64,000 nt of DNA from Desulforhopalus sp. IMCC35007. GTDB taxonomy: Bacteria > Desulfobacterota > Desulfobulbia > Desulfobulbales > Desulfocapsaceae. Below are positions 8,582 to 21,982 of the stretch, piece by piece. The stretch spans positions 62,001 to 126,000 of the forward strand of contig NZ_SWCN01000007.1 of NCBI RefSeq assembly GCF_005116575.1. Direction: 5' to 3'. How positions within the stretch are numbered: position 1 is the first letter of the stretch; each line of letters starts with the position of its first letter. A model generated the notes under the pieces. The model did not search any database. It saw only the letters and a program-made list of their open reading frames with translations, and was not told the origin of the DNA. Both the position numbers and the translations under genes were made by a program.

Positions 8582-10141
8582 TCAACCAAGATATAAGGAA
8601 TCGATATACTCCTTTGCCACACGACTCCATAAGAAACGCTCCTCAGTTGCCTGCCTTGATATTTTTTGCCACTGTTCAGGATTCGTGTCATGCAATTCCA
8701 GGATGGTTTTGCAACTCTCCAACATATTCCTGGCTTGTATCATCAAACTCTTCCCGGTAAACACAAAACCATTTTCATTGTGTTTAACTGTATCACGTAG
8801 GCCTCCGACACCATGGACAAGGCATGGTTGCCCGGCTCTCATTGCCAGCATCTGACTAATCCCACAGGGCTCAAAAGAACTGGGCATCAGAAACAAATGA
8901 CCACTCCTGTAAATTGTATCTGCCAGAGACTCAGAATAACCCTTGAGAAAAATAAAATTCTGCTTACGGGCTGCTACTTTTGTCAGAAACACTTCCAGAT
9001 CTCGATCACCGCTCCCCAGCATCAGGAAAATACCATCCCCCAGCATATCGAGCAATTGTTCCAGAGCAGATTGACCATCTGCCATTTTTTGCTGGAGTAT
9101 GAGTATTTTTTGATCAGTAACTCGGCCGACCGACGTTAGTACAAAACGCTGGTGGTGAGATGGAGATGTCAACCATTTTGTCAGGTTGTGCAATGAAATA
9201 AGATGTGCACTTTCTACAGTTGTTTTTGCTGCAACCCAATTCAACACTTCTTTTTCGCAGTGTAAAAGCAGCTCAGAAAATGACAACTTTTTATTTTCCT
9301 TGCGCGGGTATTCGCAACCATTGAGAATTCCATGTAAACGACCATCCTTTGCAGCGCGTTTTAAATCGTTTTCAAGGCCTTCCCCACCGAAATACCCATG
9401 TTCAGCATTGCTGGGCAGCAAAATCTCCTGTGCATAGGAGGGTGATACCGTATGCACCTTGTTGCAAAGATTGATACCGATTCGCATTAAATTGACACAA
9501 TGCATTACATCTGGATCGTGAATTGGTCGGTGGTCATATCTGAGTTGTGGAAACCAGTGCTGCAATGCAGAATCATCCCCTGCCAGTGGGCGTACACCCT
9601 GTAATGCCAGGTTATGTATTGTGAAAACCGAATGGATAGTCCGTAACTCGTGGTATTGCGGATCATATGCGAGTAATAAAGCAACGATCGCAGCATGCCA
9701 ATCATGGAGGTGCAGCACATCCAGTTTGCCAAAGTGGTTATTTGCGATTGTTTGGCAGACAGCCGAACAAAATAAGGCAAATTTAGTGGCATCGGTAGCA
9801 TAGGGTCTGGTTGAAGGATCGTCACAATAGATTCTGCCAACACCTCCCACTGAGAATAGCGGATGCTCCAGCACCCAGATCTGTACACACTCATGAGGAA
9901 TTTTTGCAGGCACCCGAAAAAGATTGATGGTTTCTATTTTACCAGCAAACGAGATCTGGACTGCCCCCTGAAATTCAGTGCCCGGCAACTGAGGGAATAT
10001 GCCATACCCTGGCATAATCACATGGACTTGATGACCACTGTCAGCCAAAGCAGGAGGGATATCTCTGACCACATCACCAATACCTCCAACCTTCCCGCCG
10101 GGAAGTGCATCATTTTCAGATGCCACCATTAAGATATTCAT
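8582..10141 (-). CDS. glgA: Glycogen synthase (ADP-glucose type, GT5)
   Basis: A 519-residue GT-B glycosyltransferase. The N-terminal ADP-glucose loop is GGKVGGIGDVVRD (usual form KVGGLADV), VLHLHDWHAAIV is near residue 155, and the C-terminal catalytic region carries SSFEPCGISQMLAMRAGQPCLVHGVGGLRDTV with the family Glu. It elongates alpha-1,4-glucan chains from ADP-glucose supplied by GlgC. A middle region of about 30 residues around KRAAKDGRLHGILNGCEYPR is close to the usual LKGILNGID segment but diverged. The gene is 19 bases downstream of the phosphoglucomutase gene and belongs to the same operon. The start has a weak ribosome-binding site, so translation may be coupled to upstream genes. 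Confidence 0.92.
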   Translation of the reverse strand: MNILMVASENDALPGGKVGGIGDVVRDIPPALADSGHQVHVIMPGYGIFPQLPGTEFQGAVQISFAGKIETINLFRVPAKIPHECVQIWVLEHPLFSVGGVGRIYCDDPSTRPYATDATKFALFCSAVCQTIANNHFGKLDVLHLHDWHAAIVALLLAYDPQYHELRTIHSVFTIHNLALQGVRPLAGDDSALQHWFPQLRYDHRPIHDPDVMHCVNLMRIGINLCNKVHTVSPSYAQEILLPSNAEHGYFGGEGLENDLKRAAKDGRLHGILNGCEYPRKENKKLSFSELLLHCEKEVLNWVAAKTTVESAHLISLHNLTKWLTSPSHHQRFVLTSVGRVTDQKILILQQKMADGQSALEQLLDMLGDGIFLMLGSGDRDLEVFLTKVAARKQNFIFLKGYSESLADTIYRSGHLFLMPSSFEPCGISQMLAMRAGQPCLVHGVGGLRDTVKHNENGFVFTGKSLMIQARNMLESCKTILELHDTNPEQWQKISRQATEERFLWSRVAKEYIDSLYLG

Positions 10142-10160
10142 CTCTAATTATTATCCCGTA

Positions 10161-11855
<1,695 letters not shown>

Positions 11856-11865
11856 TTAGTGAACA

Positions 11866-12618
11866 TTAACTCTGGAAGTTTACAAGACTGAGGAAGCTGT
11901 CCGGCTGCAGACTTGCGCCACCAACAAGTGCACCATCTATATCAGACTCTTTCATGATTTCTGCAACATTTGAAGGTTTTACGCTGCCACCGTATTGAAT
12001 CCGGATTTTGGTAGCCGCATCTTCGCCAAACATAGTTGCAACAACTTCACGAATGTAGGTGATAACATCATTTGCCTGGCCACTCGTGGCTGTTTTACCG
12101 GTACCGATGGCCCAAATAGGTTCATAAGCGATTACGACATTCGTAAGTCCATTTTGATCTACACCGTTCAGGCCTTTTTGGACTTGCTTTTTAACAACAT
12201 CTTTCGTTTTCCCTGCGTCTCTCTGCTCTAAGGTCTCTCCACAACAAAGGATCGGCAGGAGATTGTGCTCCAGCGCTTTAAGAACTTTCCTGTTCACTGT
12301 GTCATCTGTCTCATTGAAGTATTCTCTTCTCTCCGAGTGCCCGATAATGACATAATCCACAGCGAGCTCTTTCAACATTGAGACCGATATTTCCCCTGTA
12401 AAAGCGCCACTTTCTTCAAAATGCATATTTTGAGCACCGACTTTTATAGCGGTACCTGCAGTGGCTTCTTTTAGATCTTTGAGCATTGTAAATGGGGCAC
12501 AAAGAACTGCCTCAACATCTTTTCCATCAATTTTGTCCTTAATTGCAGCGACGAAACTCTTTGCTTCTGCAATGGACATGGTCATCTTCCAGTTTCCTGC
12601 AATAATTGGCTTTCTCAT
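11866..12618 (-). CDS. tpiA: Triosephosphate isomerase
   Basis: A 250-residue TIM barrel of standard length. It has the N-terminal KPIIAGNWKM, catalytic His in IIGHSERR near residue 98, catalytic Glu in VIAYEPIWAIGTGK near 170 with the flexible lid, and the phosphate loops IQYGGSV and GALVGGASL near the end. It interconverts dihydroxyacetone phosphate and glyceraldehyde-3-phosphate. The frame extends to a GTG at 12630, but the ATG at 12618 gives the canonical N-terminus. It is 27 bases downstream of pgk, a pairing common in glycolytic operons. Confidence 0.96.
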   Translation of the reverse strand: MRKPIIAGNWKMTMSIAEAKSFVAAIKDKIDGKDVEAVLCAPFTMLKDLKEATAGTAIKVGAQNMHFEESGAFTGEISVSMLKELAVDYVIIGHSERREYFNETDDTVNRKVLKALEHNLLPILCCGETLEQRDAGKTKDVVKKQVQKGLNGVDQNGLTNVVIAYEPIWAIGTGKTATSGQANDVITYIREVVATMFGEDAATKIRIQYGGSVKPSNVAEIMKESDIDGALVGGASLQPDSFLSLVNFQS

Positions 12619-12645
12619 TTTTCCACTCACTGTTTTACTGTTTAA

Positions 12646-13842
12646 TCATTTATCGTTACATGCATCAATCCCAGGAAGTACCTTACCTTCAAGAAATTCA
12701 AGGGAAGCTCCACCGCCGGTTGATATATGAGACATCTTTTTACCGAATCCAAGTTGGTTAACAGCGGCCACACTGTCACCGCCACCAATGATTGTCGTCG
12801 CTTCGAGTTCAGCCAAGGTTGCAGCAATAGCCAATGTTCCTCCAGCAAAGCCTGCAAATTCAAAGACACCCATTGGTCCGTTCCAGACGACCGTTTTCGC
12901 GTCATTGAGTTCTTCTTTAAAAATTTTAACGGATCTTGGCCCAATATCCATACCCATAAATCCGGAAGGGATATTCTCATCATCTGTTACGACGGTCTTG
13001 GCATCTGCAGAAAATGAATCACCGCAAATGTTATCTACTGGGAGAAGAAGCTTCACGCTCCGTTCTTTCGCCTTGGCGACCATCTCAAGGGCATAAGCCA
13101 TCTTTTCTTCTTCCAGTAAGGATGACCCAATCTCATAGCCTTGGGCTTTAAGAAAGGTGTAAGCCATTCCGCCGCCAATGATCAGGCTATCAACTTTTTC
13201 AAGCAAGTTATTGATGACCTTTATTTTATCAGAGATTTTGGCACCACCAAGGATAGCTACAAATGGTCTCTGAGGGTTAGCGACAGCCTCTCCAAGATAT
13301 TTGAGCTCTTTTTGCATAAGATATCCGCAAACACAGGTATCCAGAAAATGTGTCACACCAACCGTTGAACAATGAGCGCGATGAGCTGTGCCGAATGCAT
13401 CGTTTACAAAGATCTCAGCAAGAGAAGCCAGCTCCCTGGAAAATGCTTCTTTATTCTCTGTTTCTTCCACGCGATAGCGTACATTTTGTAAGAGCACCAC
13501 ATCGCCATCAACCATTTCGGCTACTGCTTTTCTGGCATTTTCACCAACAACAATATCATCTGCTGCAAACACAATCTCTCTGTTCAGCAGTTCCGCAAGA
13601 CGTCTGGCGACAGGTTTTAAAGAAAGTTCTGGCTTAGGCTCTCCCTTTGGTTTACCCAGGTGAGAACAGAGAATCACTCGTGCTCCATTTTCTATCAGAT
13701 AATTGATTGTGGGTATCGCGCCAGTCAATCGGGTCTCATCTGTTATCACATCATCTTTTATAGGAACATTGAAGTCACATCGTACAAGAACGTTCCTGCC
13801 TTTTACTGCTATATCTTCAATTGTTTTTTTGTTGTAAACCAT
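12646..13842 (-). CDS. pgk: Phosphoglycerate kinase
   Basis: A 398-residue two-domain kinase of normal length. N-terminal substrate signatures are [11 protein letters not shown] (residues 20-30), [11 protein letters not shown] and [11 protein letters not shown] (a slight change from the usual LENVRFxxEE). The nucleotide-binding domain carries [26 protein letters not shown] and the C-terminal GGGDSVAAV and [15 protein letters not shown]. It transfers phosphate between 1,3-bisphosphoglycerate and ADP. The start follows TTGAGGTTTGCATA. A 238-base gap separates it from the glgB stop, so an internal promoter there is possible, though I cannot point to one. In that gap I see no other gene. Confidence 0.96.
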   Translation of the reverse strand: MVYNKKTIEDIAVKGRNVLVRCDFNVPIKDDVITDETRLTGAIPTINYLIENGARVILCSHLGKPKGEPKPELSLKPVARRLAELLNREIVFAADDIVVGENARKAVAEMVDGDVVLLQNVRYRVEETENKEAFSRELASLAEIFVNDAFGTAHRAHCSTVGVTHFLDTCVCGYLMQKELKYLGEAVANPQRPFVAILGGAKISDKIKVINNLLEKVDSLIIGGGMAYTFLKAQGYEIGSSLLEEEKMAYALEMVAKAKERSVKLLLPVDNICGDSFSADAKTVVTDDENIPSGFMGMDIGPRSVKIFKEELNDAKTVVWNGPMGVFEFAGFAGGTLAIAATLAELEATTIIGGGDSVAAVNQLGFGKKMSHISTGGGASLEFLEGKVLPGIDACNDK

Positions 13843-14080
13843 TATGCAAACCTCAATTATTCATTTTTAAAAGGGCACAGAAAACAGGGGAGAATCATAT
13901 CGCCACTGAGTTCTGAAAAAACTGGTAATATCATAAGAAAGACACGTACAATATTCCACAAATTTACCTTTACCTAAATTTTGCAAGTGCCTGGTGTATC
14001 ATTTTGAAAATACACTCAACTTAAAAAACTCAAAACAGAGAATGCAGTTTTTGGGTTTAAATTTACATGATTGTTTAGAT

Positions 14081-15985
14081 CTATGTTCTCAACTTGAGCA
14101 TTATGGTTGCAAGTGGCGGCAATACCAGCGATAACGACTGGGGATGCCCGTGCATTGGTACCGATTCAGTGGCTTGGCTTTCATCATTGCCCAGGTTACT
14201 TCCCCAATACTCGGCTGAATCGCTATTAAAAATCTCATCATATCTGCCGGGTTGAGGTACTCCTATCCGGTAACCATGCCAGGGGACCGGTGTAAAGTTG
14301 GAGACGATAACCAGGAACTCATCGCTGGATTTAGCTTTGCGGATAAACGAGAGTACGTTGTTGTCTGTGTCACTGGCGTCAATCCACTGAAAACCATTTG
14401 ATTCGAAGTCGTTCTCATAGAGAGCCGGTTCCTTTTTATAGAGTTGATTCAAATCCCGGACAGTTCTTTGTAAACCCTGATGATTAGGTGCCTCCAGGGC
14501 AGCCCATTCCAAACTCGTATCGAAGTTCCACTCCTGCCATTGGCCAAACTCACAGCCCATGAATAATAACTTTTTCCCCGGATGGGCCCACATAAAGCCA
14601 TAGTAGGCGCGCAAATTGGCAAATTTCTGCCATTCATCCCCTGGCATTCTGGTCAGCAACGAGCCTTTGCCATGCACTACCTCGTCATGGGAGAGGGGCA
14701 GGATAAAATTTTCACTAAAAGCATAGAGCAGGCCAAAGGTCATATCATTCTGATGATATTTTCGATGGATCGGATCTTTACCCATATAGCCAAGGGTATC
14801 GTGCATCCATCCCATATTCCACTTGAGGCTAAAGCCGAGACCGCCAGTATAGGTGGGCCTGGACACCATTGGCCAGGAGGTCGATTCCTCTGCCATGGTT
14901 AACACCCCGGGAAATACACCGTGGACCACCTCGTTCATTTTCCGCAAAAAGCTAATGGCCTCCAAATTTTCCCGCCCTCCATACTGATTAGGGAGCCACT
15001 GTCCTTCTTCCCGGGAATAATCGAGGTAGAGCATGGAGGCCACCGCATCGACGCGCAGGCCGTCAAAATGATATTTATCAATCCAGAACAAGGCATTGGA
15101 GATGAGAAAAGCCCTTACCTCGTTACGTCCATAGTTGAAGATCATGGTCCCCCAGTCCTGATGTTCTCCCTGCCTTGGATCAGTGTGAGCATAGAGATGG
15201 GTGCCATCAAAAAAGTTGAGGCCAGCGCCATCTTTTGGGAAGTGGGCGGGAACCCAATCCAGAATGACAGCCAGTTTATTCCGGTGACACTGATCTATGA
15301 AATACATGAGATCTTCCGGCGTGCCAAATCGACTGCTGGGTGCGTAAAATCCCATCACCTGATAACCCCAGGAACCATCAAAAGGATACTCCGCTATGGG
15401 CAGCAATTCGAGATGAGTGTAACCCATCTCCACCACATAAGGGATGAGCTCATCTGCCAATTCACGGTAGGTCAAATAGCGCGAGCCCCATTTCTCGTCA
15501 GGCACCTTGCGCCAGGAGCTTAAGTGCACTTCATAAATTGAGATCGGCCGGTCCAGTCCCTGTTGCTTACCCCGTCCATTAACCCAGTCCCCGTCAGTCC
15601 ATTGATAGCGGTCCAGCTCTGCCACCACTGATGCGGTTCTGGGACGCTGCTCCATAGCAAAGCCATAGGGGTCGGCCTTATCAAAACTTTCGCCAGACTT
15701 GCTGACGACCCGGTATTTATACACAGAATTTTCGGTCAGGGCCGGTACAAACAAGGTCCAGATGCCGCTGTCGCTGGAGTTGAGCGGATGGTTTTCACCA
15801 TGCCACTCATTAAAATCACCTATGAGCTGGACCTGGCGAGCATTGGGAGCCCACACGGCAAAATGCACTCCCTTTTCACCGTTAATCTCAACCAAATGTG
15901 CCCCCATTTTTTCGTAGGTTCGCTCGTGGCTTCCTTCGCCCATCAGGTATTGATCAAAATCAGTTAAAATGGTTGTGGTATTCAA
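14081..15985 (-). CDS. glgB: 1,4-alpha-glucan branching enzyme (GH13)
   Basis: A 634-residue protein. An N-terminal CBM48 domain (about 20-115, [20 protein letters not shown]) precedes the GH13 barrel, which shows [33 protein letters not shown], the nucleophile in [10 protein letters not shown] near residue 310, the acid/base Glu in TMAEEST near 365 and [14 protein letters not shown] near 425. It forms alpha-1,6 branches in glycogen. The start is a TTG at 15985, preceded by AAAAGGAG at a spacing of six; no better ATG lies upstream before the fbp stop. It begins 12 bases after fbp, so the two are likely co-translated. Confidence 0.94.
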   Translation of the reverse strand: MNTTTILTDFDQYLMGEGSHERTYEKMGAHLVEINGEKGVHFAVWAPNARQVQLIGDFNEWHGENHPLNSSDSGIWTLFVPALTENSVYKYRVVSKSGESFDKADPYGFAMEQRPRTASVVAELDRYQWTDGDWVNGRGKQQGLDRPISIYEVHLSSWRKVPDEKWGSRYLTYRELADELIPYVVEMGYTHLELLPIAEYPFDGSWGYQVMGFYAPSSRFGTPEDLMYFIDQCHRNKLAVILDWVPAHFPKDGAGLNFFDGTHLYAHTDPRQGEHQDWGTMIFNYGRNEVRAFLISNALFWIDKYHFDGLRVDAVASMLYLDYSREEGQWLPNQYGGRENLEAISFLRKMNEVVHGVFPGVLTMAEESTSWPMVSRPTYTGGLGFSLKWNMGWMHDTLGYMGKDPIHRKYHQNDMTFGLLYAFSENFILPLSHDEVVHGKGSLLTRMPGDEWQKFANLRAYYGFMWAHPGKKLLFMGCEFGQWQEWNFDTSLEWAALEAPNHQGLQRTVRDLNQLYKKEPALYENDFESNGFQWIDASDTDNNVLSFIRKAKSSDEFLVIVSNFTPVPWHGYRIGVPQPGRYDEIFNSDSAEYWGSNLGNDESQATESVPMHGHPQSLSLVLPPLATIMLKLRT

Positions 15986-15997
15986 GCTATTCTCCTT

Positions 15998-17965
15998 TTA
16001 GTGCCTGGACAAAAATGTTCCTGTTCGATATGCATCGTGTAGCGCCATCAGTTCATCAATTCGTTGCTTAATTTCTTGGCCTAAATCTGTATCTTTGATA
16101 CGAATCCGGTGGTTCCGTTGTTCGAGGATCTCAGTCATACAATCGATGGCCGGGATGTCCGATCTGGTTGAAGAGTTTACTTCACCCTGCTGGTGAGTTG
16201 CGAGCAACAGCCCCCATGAATTAAACACCAGAGTGTAACCAGCGATCCCTGTCTTTTGCTGGTAAGCCCGAGAAAAACCGCCATCAATGACGATCAATTT
16301 CCCGCCCGCCTTCAATGGACGTTCTTTTTTCTTAACGATTACCGGCACATGCCCGTTGATCACATGCCCTTGGTCCGAGGCTAAGCCAAATGCTTCTAGA
16401 ATTCGTCGGACCGTTGTTTCATCGTCCCTCAAGGAATAGTAAATATTGCGCGGCTCTTTGTGGGTGGCTTTATCTTCAATAAAATATTGTTCAAAAGTTG
16501 TCATCTTTCCCTTGCCAAAAAGTGGCGAACAGGGGCCGCACCATAAATACCACATGGCGTCCAAACCTTGTTGTTTTTCCGTGGAGTCTTCACTGGCAAA
16601 AAAACCCTGTCTGGCCAGGCGAGTAAAGGTATCCATCAAATCAGCTCCAGAAGACGTAGCATGCCCAAGGCTCAGTGACTTAAAGGAACCGTCATCATTC
16701 ATGGGAATGCAACCATGATAGAGCAGATTCCCATTACAGGTTTTATAGATGCTGCCATTTGCAAAGAGAAAGCGTGCGTGTTCCTGTAATTTTTCACTAT
16801 GTAGAAACGCGACTTTCAACCTATCGACCACATGTTGCTCAGCAGGTGTTAACGCATAAGGATCTTCAGGCGTGACAGTCTGAAACTTTCTGTCAAGGAG
16901 AGGATAGACCTGTCGGTCTATCTCTATGGTTCCCTTCTCAAAGTCTATTTTATCAAGCAGCAGACGATCCTCAAGCTGGTATTCCGGGCAACGCCGAATG
17001 ATTTGAGCCTCCAGCTTAAACTGAATAATCGTGATGGCCTTATGCATCCTGGCCATCAACATCTGTTCACCCTCAGAATCATCCTGCTGGTTAAACCTCT
17101 GCTGGACAAACAATTCGCAAGGATCATTACCGTAGGTTTCGATGGCGAAAGAGGCCAGTGGCAAAAGGCTCACCGCATAGCCGTTTTCCAAAGTCTCCAT
17201 ATTTGCGTGTCGCAGCGAGATCCGGATGACACTGGCAATACAGGCCTCACTGCCACCTGCTGCCCCCATCCATAGGATGTCGTGGTTACCCCACTGAACA
17301 TCGACACTGTGATAATCCATTAAGCGATCCACAATAAGATGTGCGGCAGGACCACGATCATATATATCACCAACAACATGGAGGTGATCGATGGCCAGGC
17401 GTTGGATGGCTTTGGCCATCACTACAATAAATGCTTTGGCGTGGCCGGTTGATACAATTGTTTCAATCAAGCCCTGATAGTATTCGCTCTTATCGTTCAG
17501 ATTTTCATTCTCATAGAGCAACTCTTCAACGAGCCTCTCAAATCGACCCTCAATCAATTGCCGAACCTTGGTGCGCGGATATTTTGAAGATACTGCCCGT
17601 AATACATACGTCAGTCGCAGTAAGGTTCGCTGGTACCATTGCTTTTGCTCATCTGCAACAGGTAACATGATGCCCAGCATCGTTTCAGGTGTATAAATCA
17701 AGGCACCAAGCTTGATTTTATCTTCACCTGAGAGAGTATCTTTAAAAATTTCATCAATTTTTCGCTGGATTGCGCCAGAGGCATGGTTCACAACCTTGCA
17801 AAATGCTTCGTACTCACCATGAATATCAGAGATGAAATGCTCGGTACCCTTGGGCAGCTTGAGCTGGGCCTGCAGGTTAATAATCGCCTCGGCTGCCGTT
17901 TCCTGAGATGGGAACTCTTTTGCCAGGTGGGTCAGATAGCGCAAATGATCCGGAAATAATTCCAT
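15998..17965 (-). CDS. fbp: Class III (Firmicutes-type) fructose-1,6-bisphosphatase
   Basis: A 655-residue metallophosphoesterase of the long Bacillus Fbp type. The metal-binding motifs are SDIHGEYEAF near residue 65, GDIYDRGPAAH near 200 and WGNHDILWMGAA near 230, with VINGHVPV and VIDGGFSRAYQ in the C-terminal third. It hydrolyses fructose-1,6-bisphosphate to fructose-6-phosphate, the gluconeogenic counterpart of the PfkB kinase in the same cluster. The frame runs 28 codons further upstream into glgC, but the ATG at 17965 follows AAAGGGGGAGTATCA and gives the family N-terminus. It is 28 bases downstream of glgC. This class is typical of Firmicutes and less common in Proteobacteria, hinting at transfer of part of the cluster. 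Confidence 0.92.
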   Translation of the reverse strand: MELFPDHLRYLTHLAKEFPSQETAAEAIINLQAQLKLPKGTEHFISDIHGEYEAFCKVVNHASGAIQRKIDEIFKDTLSGEDKIKLGALIYTPETMLGIMLPVADEQKQWYQRTLLRLTYVLRAVSSKYPRTKVRQLIEGRFERLVEELLYENENLNDKSEYYQGLIETIVSTGHAKAFIVVMAKAIQRLAIDHLHVVGDIYDRGPAAHLIVDRLMDYHSVDVQWGNHDILWMGAAGGSEACIASVIRISLRHANMETLENGYAVSLLPLASFAIETYGNDPCELFVQQRFNQQDDSEGEQMLMARMHKAITIIQFKLEAQIIRRCPEYQLEDRLLLDKIDFEKGTIEIDRQVYPLLDRKFQTVTPEDPYALTPAEQHVVDRLKVAFLHSEKLQEHARFLFANGSIYKTCNGNLLYHGCIPMNDDGSFKSLSLGHATSSGADLMDTFTRLARQGFFASEDSTEKQQGLDAMWYLWCGPCSPLFGKGKMTTFEQYFIEDKATHKEPRNIYYSLRDDETTVRRILEAFGLASDQGHVINGHVPVIVKKKERPLKAGGKLIVIDGGFSRAYQQKTGIAGYTLVFNSWGLLLATHQQGEVNSSTRSDIPAIDCMTEILEQRNHRIRIKDTDLGQEIKQRIDELMALHDAYRTGTFLSRH

Positions 17966-17993
17966 TGATACTCCCCCTTTACAAGGCCATGAA

Positions 17994-19244
17994 TCAGATA
18001 ACCGTATTGTCGGGAATGACCGCACTCTTTGGGACGACAACCAAACCATCCCGGACTACCCAGTTTTCGTTATCGGAGTCGGGCCTCTCAGGCAGGGAAC
18101 GAATATGAACATTTCGGCCAATCCGCGCTTTCGAGTCAATGATTGCACTCTCTATGACTGAGCCGTCGCCAATTCCGATATCAGGCCGGCCTAACTGCCT
18201 GTTTTCTAAACGTTGCTCTTCAGTTTCATAATAATTTGAACCCATCATGACAGTGTCACGAATAACCACTTGCGAACCAATGACACTCCGGATACCAACG
18301 ACAGAATTGCTGATATCTGCATTGCCGATATTGCATCCTTCTGCCAGTAGAACCTTCGTGAGTGTTCCTCCCTGAATTTCAGTGGGAGGCAGGAAGCGAG
18401 CATTGGTGTATACGGGCTGTGAAGGATTATTCAGCTCAAAAGGCCTTGTGGAAGCAAGCTCCAGACTTACCTCATAGAAGCGACGAATTGTACCAATATC
18501 TGCCCAGTAGTCATCGAAGACGTACCCTATAACCCGATGGTTAAGCATGGCTTCGGGAATGATATCATTGCCAAAATCGTCACCCGGCGCCGCTAATAAT
18601 TCAGAGAGCAGATCGGTGGAAAACACATAAATCCCCATCGAAGCCATGAAAGGTTTATCTGAACCGGGCCTGCTTTCCAGATTACCCAGAAGATCAGGAG
18701 TTGGTTTTTCGGTAAAACTTACAATTTCACCGTCCGGGTTTTGTTTGAGAATACCAAGAGACGGGGCCTCTCTTTTGTCTACCGGTTGAACTGCCAGAGT
18801 GATATCTGCCTTTGTGTCAATATGAAACTGCACAAATTTACTATAATCCATCCTGTATAAATGGTCGCCTGCCAGGATGAGAACATATTTGGTGCCTGAG
18901 CTTTTTATTTCAACCAGCTGCTGGCGAACCGCATCTGCAGTCCCCTGATACCAACCGGTGCTATTTGGTGTTTGTTCGGCTGCCCATATTTGAACCCAGC
19001 CATCAGTGAACATATCACGCCGATAGGTCCGGAAAATGTGTCGATGCAGTGATACCGAATTAAACTGCGTCAGAATCGCAATCTTGTCGATACCAGAATG
19101 CATACAGTTGCTGATGGGAACATCGATCAACCGGTATTTGCCTGCAAAAGGAACAGCCGGCTTCGATCGTTTCTGAGTTAGAGGAAACAGTCTGGTTCCT
19201 CGCCCCCCACCCATAATTAATCCCAAAACATTTTTCATCATCAT
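17994..19244 (-). CDS. glgC: Glucose-1-phosphate adenylyltransferase
   Basis: An approximately 416-residue nucleotidyltransferase with left-handed beta-helix tail. Key blocks are LGLIMGGGRGTRLFPLT (nucleotide loop), YRLIDVPISNCMHSGI, WYQGTADAVRQQL, ILAGDHLYRMDY and FTEKP, with VFDDYWADIGTI near residue 260. It makes ADP-glucose from ATP and glucose-1-phosphate, the committed step of glycogen synthesis. Three consecutive ATG codons follow a GTG; the start at 19244 is the first ATG after AGAGGTGG, and the others at 19241 and 19238 are equally plausible. It sits between eno and fbp in the cluster, transcribed with them. Confidence 0.94.
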   Translation of the reverse strand: MMMKNVLGLIMGGGRGTRLFPLTQKRSKPAVPFAGKYRLIDVPISNCMHSGIDKIAILTQFNSVSLHRHIFRTYRRDMFTDGWVQIWAAEQTPNSTGWYQGTADAVRQQLVEIKSSGTKYVLILAGDHLYRMDYSKFVQFHIDTKADITLAVQPVDKREAPSLGILKQNPDGEIVSFTEKPTPDLLGNLESRPGSDKPFMASMGIYVFSTDLLSELLAAPGDDFGNDIIPEAMLNHRVIGYVFDDYWADIGTIRRFYEVSLELASTRPFELNNPSQPVYTNARFLPPTEIQGGTLTKVLLAEGCNIGNADISNSVVGIRSVIGSQVVIRDTVMMGSNYYETEEQRLENRQLGRPDIGIGDGSVIESAIIDSKARIGRNVHIRSLPERPDSDNENWVVRDGLVVVPKSAVIPDNTVI

Positions 19245-19292
19245 CGCCACCTCTATCCCTATCTATGGTTTTCCGGACTGTTTACGACGCTA

Positions 19293-20600
<1,308 letters not shown>

Positions 20601-20646
20601 TTATTTTGAAGTCAATTCATTGATGAATCTACGCTTAGTACTTTAT

Positions 20647-20683
20647 AGATTAGTTTCTTATCTTTTTAGTAAGAAACTAATCT
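20647..20683. terminator. Perfect 14-bp hairpin between gap and eno
   Basis: AGATTAGTTTCTTA at 20647-20660 and its exact reverse complement at 20670-20683 flank a 9-base loop. There is no T-run directly after the stem on the minus strand, so it is more likely an mRNA-stabilising, processing or attenuating element between gap and eno than a full terminator. Confidence 0.55.
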
Positions 20684-20705
20684 GGCAAAAAGTACTTGTC
20701 CGGGC

Positions 20706-21728
20706 TTATTTCATTAAGCTTCCCATATGGTCTAATGTTCTGATTAATTGACTCACATAGCTCATTTCATTATCGTACCAGGCTACAACCCTGACCTCAT
20801 AGATATTGGTTCCACAACGTTGCGCAAGTGTTTGAGTGGAATCAAAAAGTGAACCAAAGCTCATACCAATTGTATCGCTTGACACCAACTCCTCGTCAGA
20901 ATATCCAAAGGATTCATCGGCGGCCTTTTTCATCGCTTCGTTGATATCCGCAACAGTTACAGAATCGGTCTCATCTTTTAACGTCGCATCAAGAATCGTA
21001 ATGGAACCAGAAGGAACTGGTACACGTTGTGCCGATCCTATCAGTTTTCCGTCAAGTTCAGGAATGACAAGACCGATCGCCTTCGCAGCACCGGTTGAAT
21101 TGGGTACAATGTTGATTGCACCGGCTCTTGCTCGACGCAAATCACCTTTGCGGTGTGGTCCATCAATAATCATCTGGTCCCCTGTATATGCATGAATCGT
21201 GGTCATGAAGCCTGTTCTCAACTCACGATAATCATTCAAAACCTTTGCCATGGGAGCAAGGCAATTGGTTGTGCAGGATGCACCGGAAACAATGAGATCA
21301 TCATTTTTTAATATCTGGTGATTTACGCCATAAACAATGGTTGGCAGGTCACTGCCTGCAGGGGCTGAAATAAGAACCCTCTTTGCACCTGCATCAATAT
21401 GCGCCTGACTTTTGGCTTTTGAACAGAAAAAGCCGGTACATTCTAAAACAATATCGACACCAAGGCTTTTCCAGGGAAGATTCTTCGGATCTGGATCTTT
21501 GTATACTCGGATTTTCTTGCCATCAATGATCAGAGAATCCTCATTACTCTCTACAGTATGGCCTGAAAAATGACCCTGTACACTGTCATACTTCAGGAGA
21601 TGAGCAAGCATCCTTGGCTCTGTTAAATCGTTGATTCCCACAACTTCAAAACGATCATCTCCAAAGATTTTTCGAAATGAAAGTTTTCCTATTCTTCCAA
21701 AACCATTTATAGCTACACGGATTGACAT
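20706..21728 (-). CDS. gap: Glyceraldehyde-3-phosphate dehydrogenase, type I
   Basis: A 340-residue enzyme. It has the Rossmann motif INGFGRIGK, the catalytic Cys in [12 protein letters not shown] near residue 155, a family IHAYTGDQ segment, and [12 protein letters not shown] near the end. The Asp in GINDLTEP after the second strand suggests NAD preference. It converts glyceraldehyde-3-phosphate to 1,3-bisphosphoglycerate. The frame extends 32 codons upstream, but the ATG at 21728 follows CTAGGAGAAAGAAA and gives the canonical MSIRVAING start. The 254 bases upstream, to the aldolase gene, contain no gene but a GCACC/GGTGC inverted repeat (about 21839-21868) and room for a separate promoter. 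Confidence 0.95.
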   Translation of the reverse strand: MSIRVAINGFGRIGKLSFRKIFGDDRFEVVGINDLTEPRMLAHLLKYDSVQGHFSGHTVESNEDSLIIDGKKIRVYKDPDPKNLPWKSLGVDIVLECTGFFCSKAKSQAHIDAGAKRVLISAPAGSDLPTIVYGVNHQILKNDDLIVSGASCTTNCLAPMAKVLNDYRELRTGFMTTIHAYTGDQMIIDGPHRKGDLRRARAGAINIVPNSTGAAKAIGLVIPELDGKLIGSAQRVPVPSGSITILDATLKDETDSVTVADINEAMKKAADESFGYSDEELVSSDTIGMSFGSLFDSTQTLAQRCGTNIYEVRVVAWYDNEMSYVSQLIRTLDHMGSLMK

Positions 21729-21982
21729 TTTCTTTCTCCTAGGACAACTATTTTTATTAAATTTGTAAATACTTATAAGTTTGATGAACCCGTAAAAAAG
21801 ATGAGGTTTTCGGTAGATAAGCAAAAATATTCATATGCGCACCGCAAGAAATGCCTTTGGGGGTGCGAGGCGTAAAGATACTTCTATTATTTAGGCATAC
21901 TAGAGTACACCGTAAGGATAAAAGTATTGCCACAACCAAGCAGATACGCCAAGACTTCAGATGAAATGCTTATACGACGGCA

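Noticed and set aside
14921-15523. 200-residue frame antisense to glgB
   Set aside because: Shadow of a highly conserved GH13 coding sequence; no ribosome-binding site and no family match.
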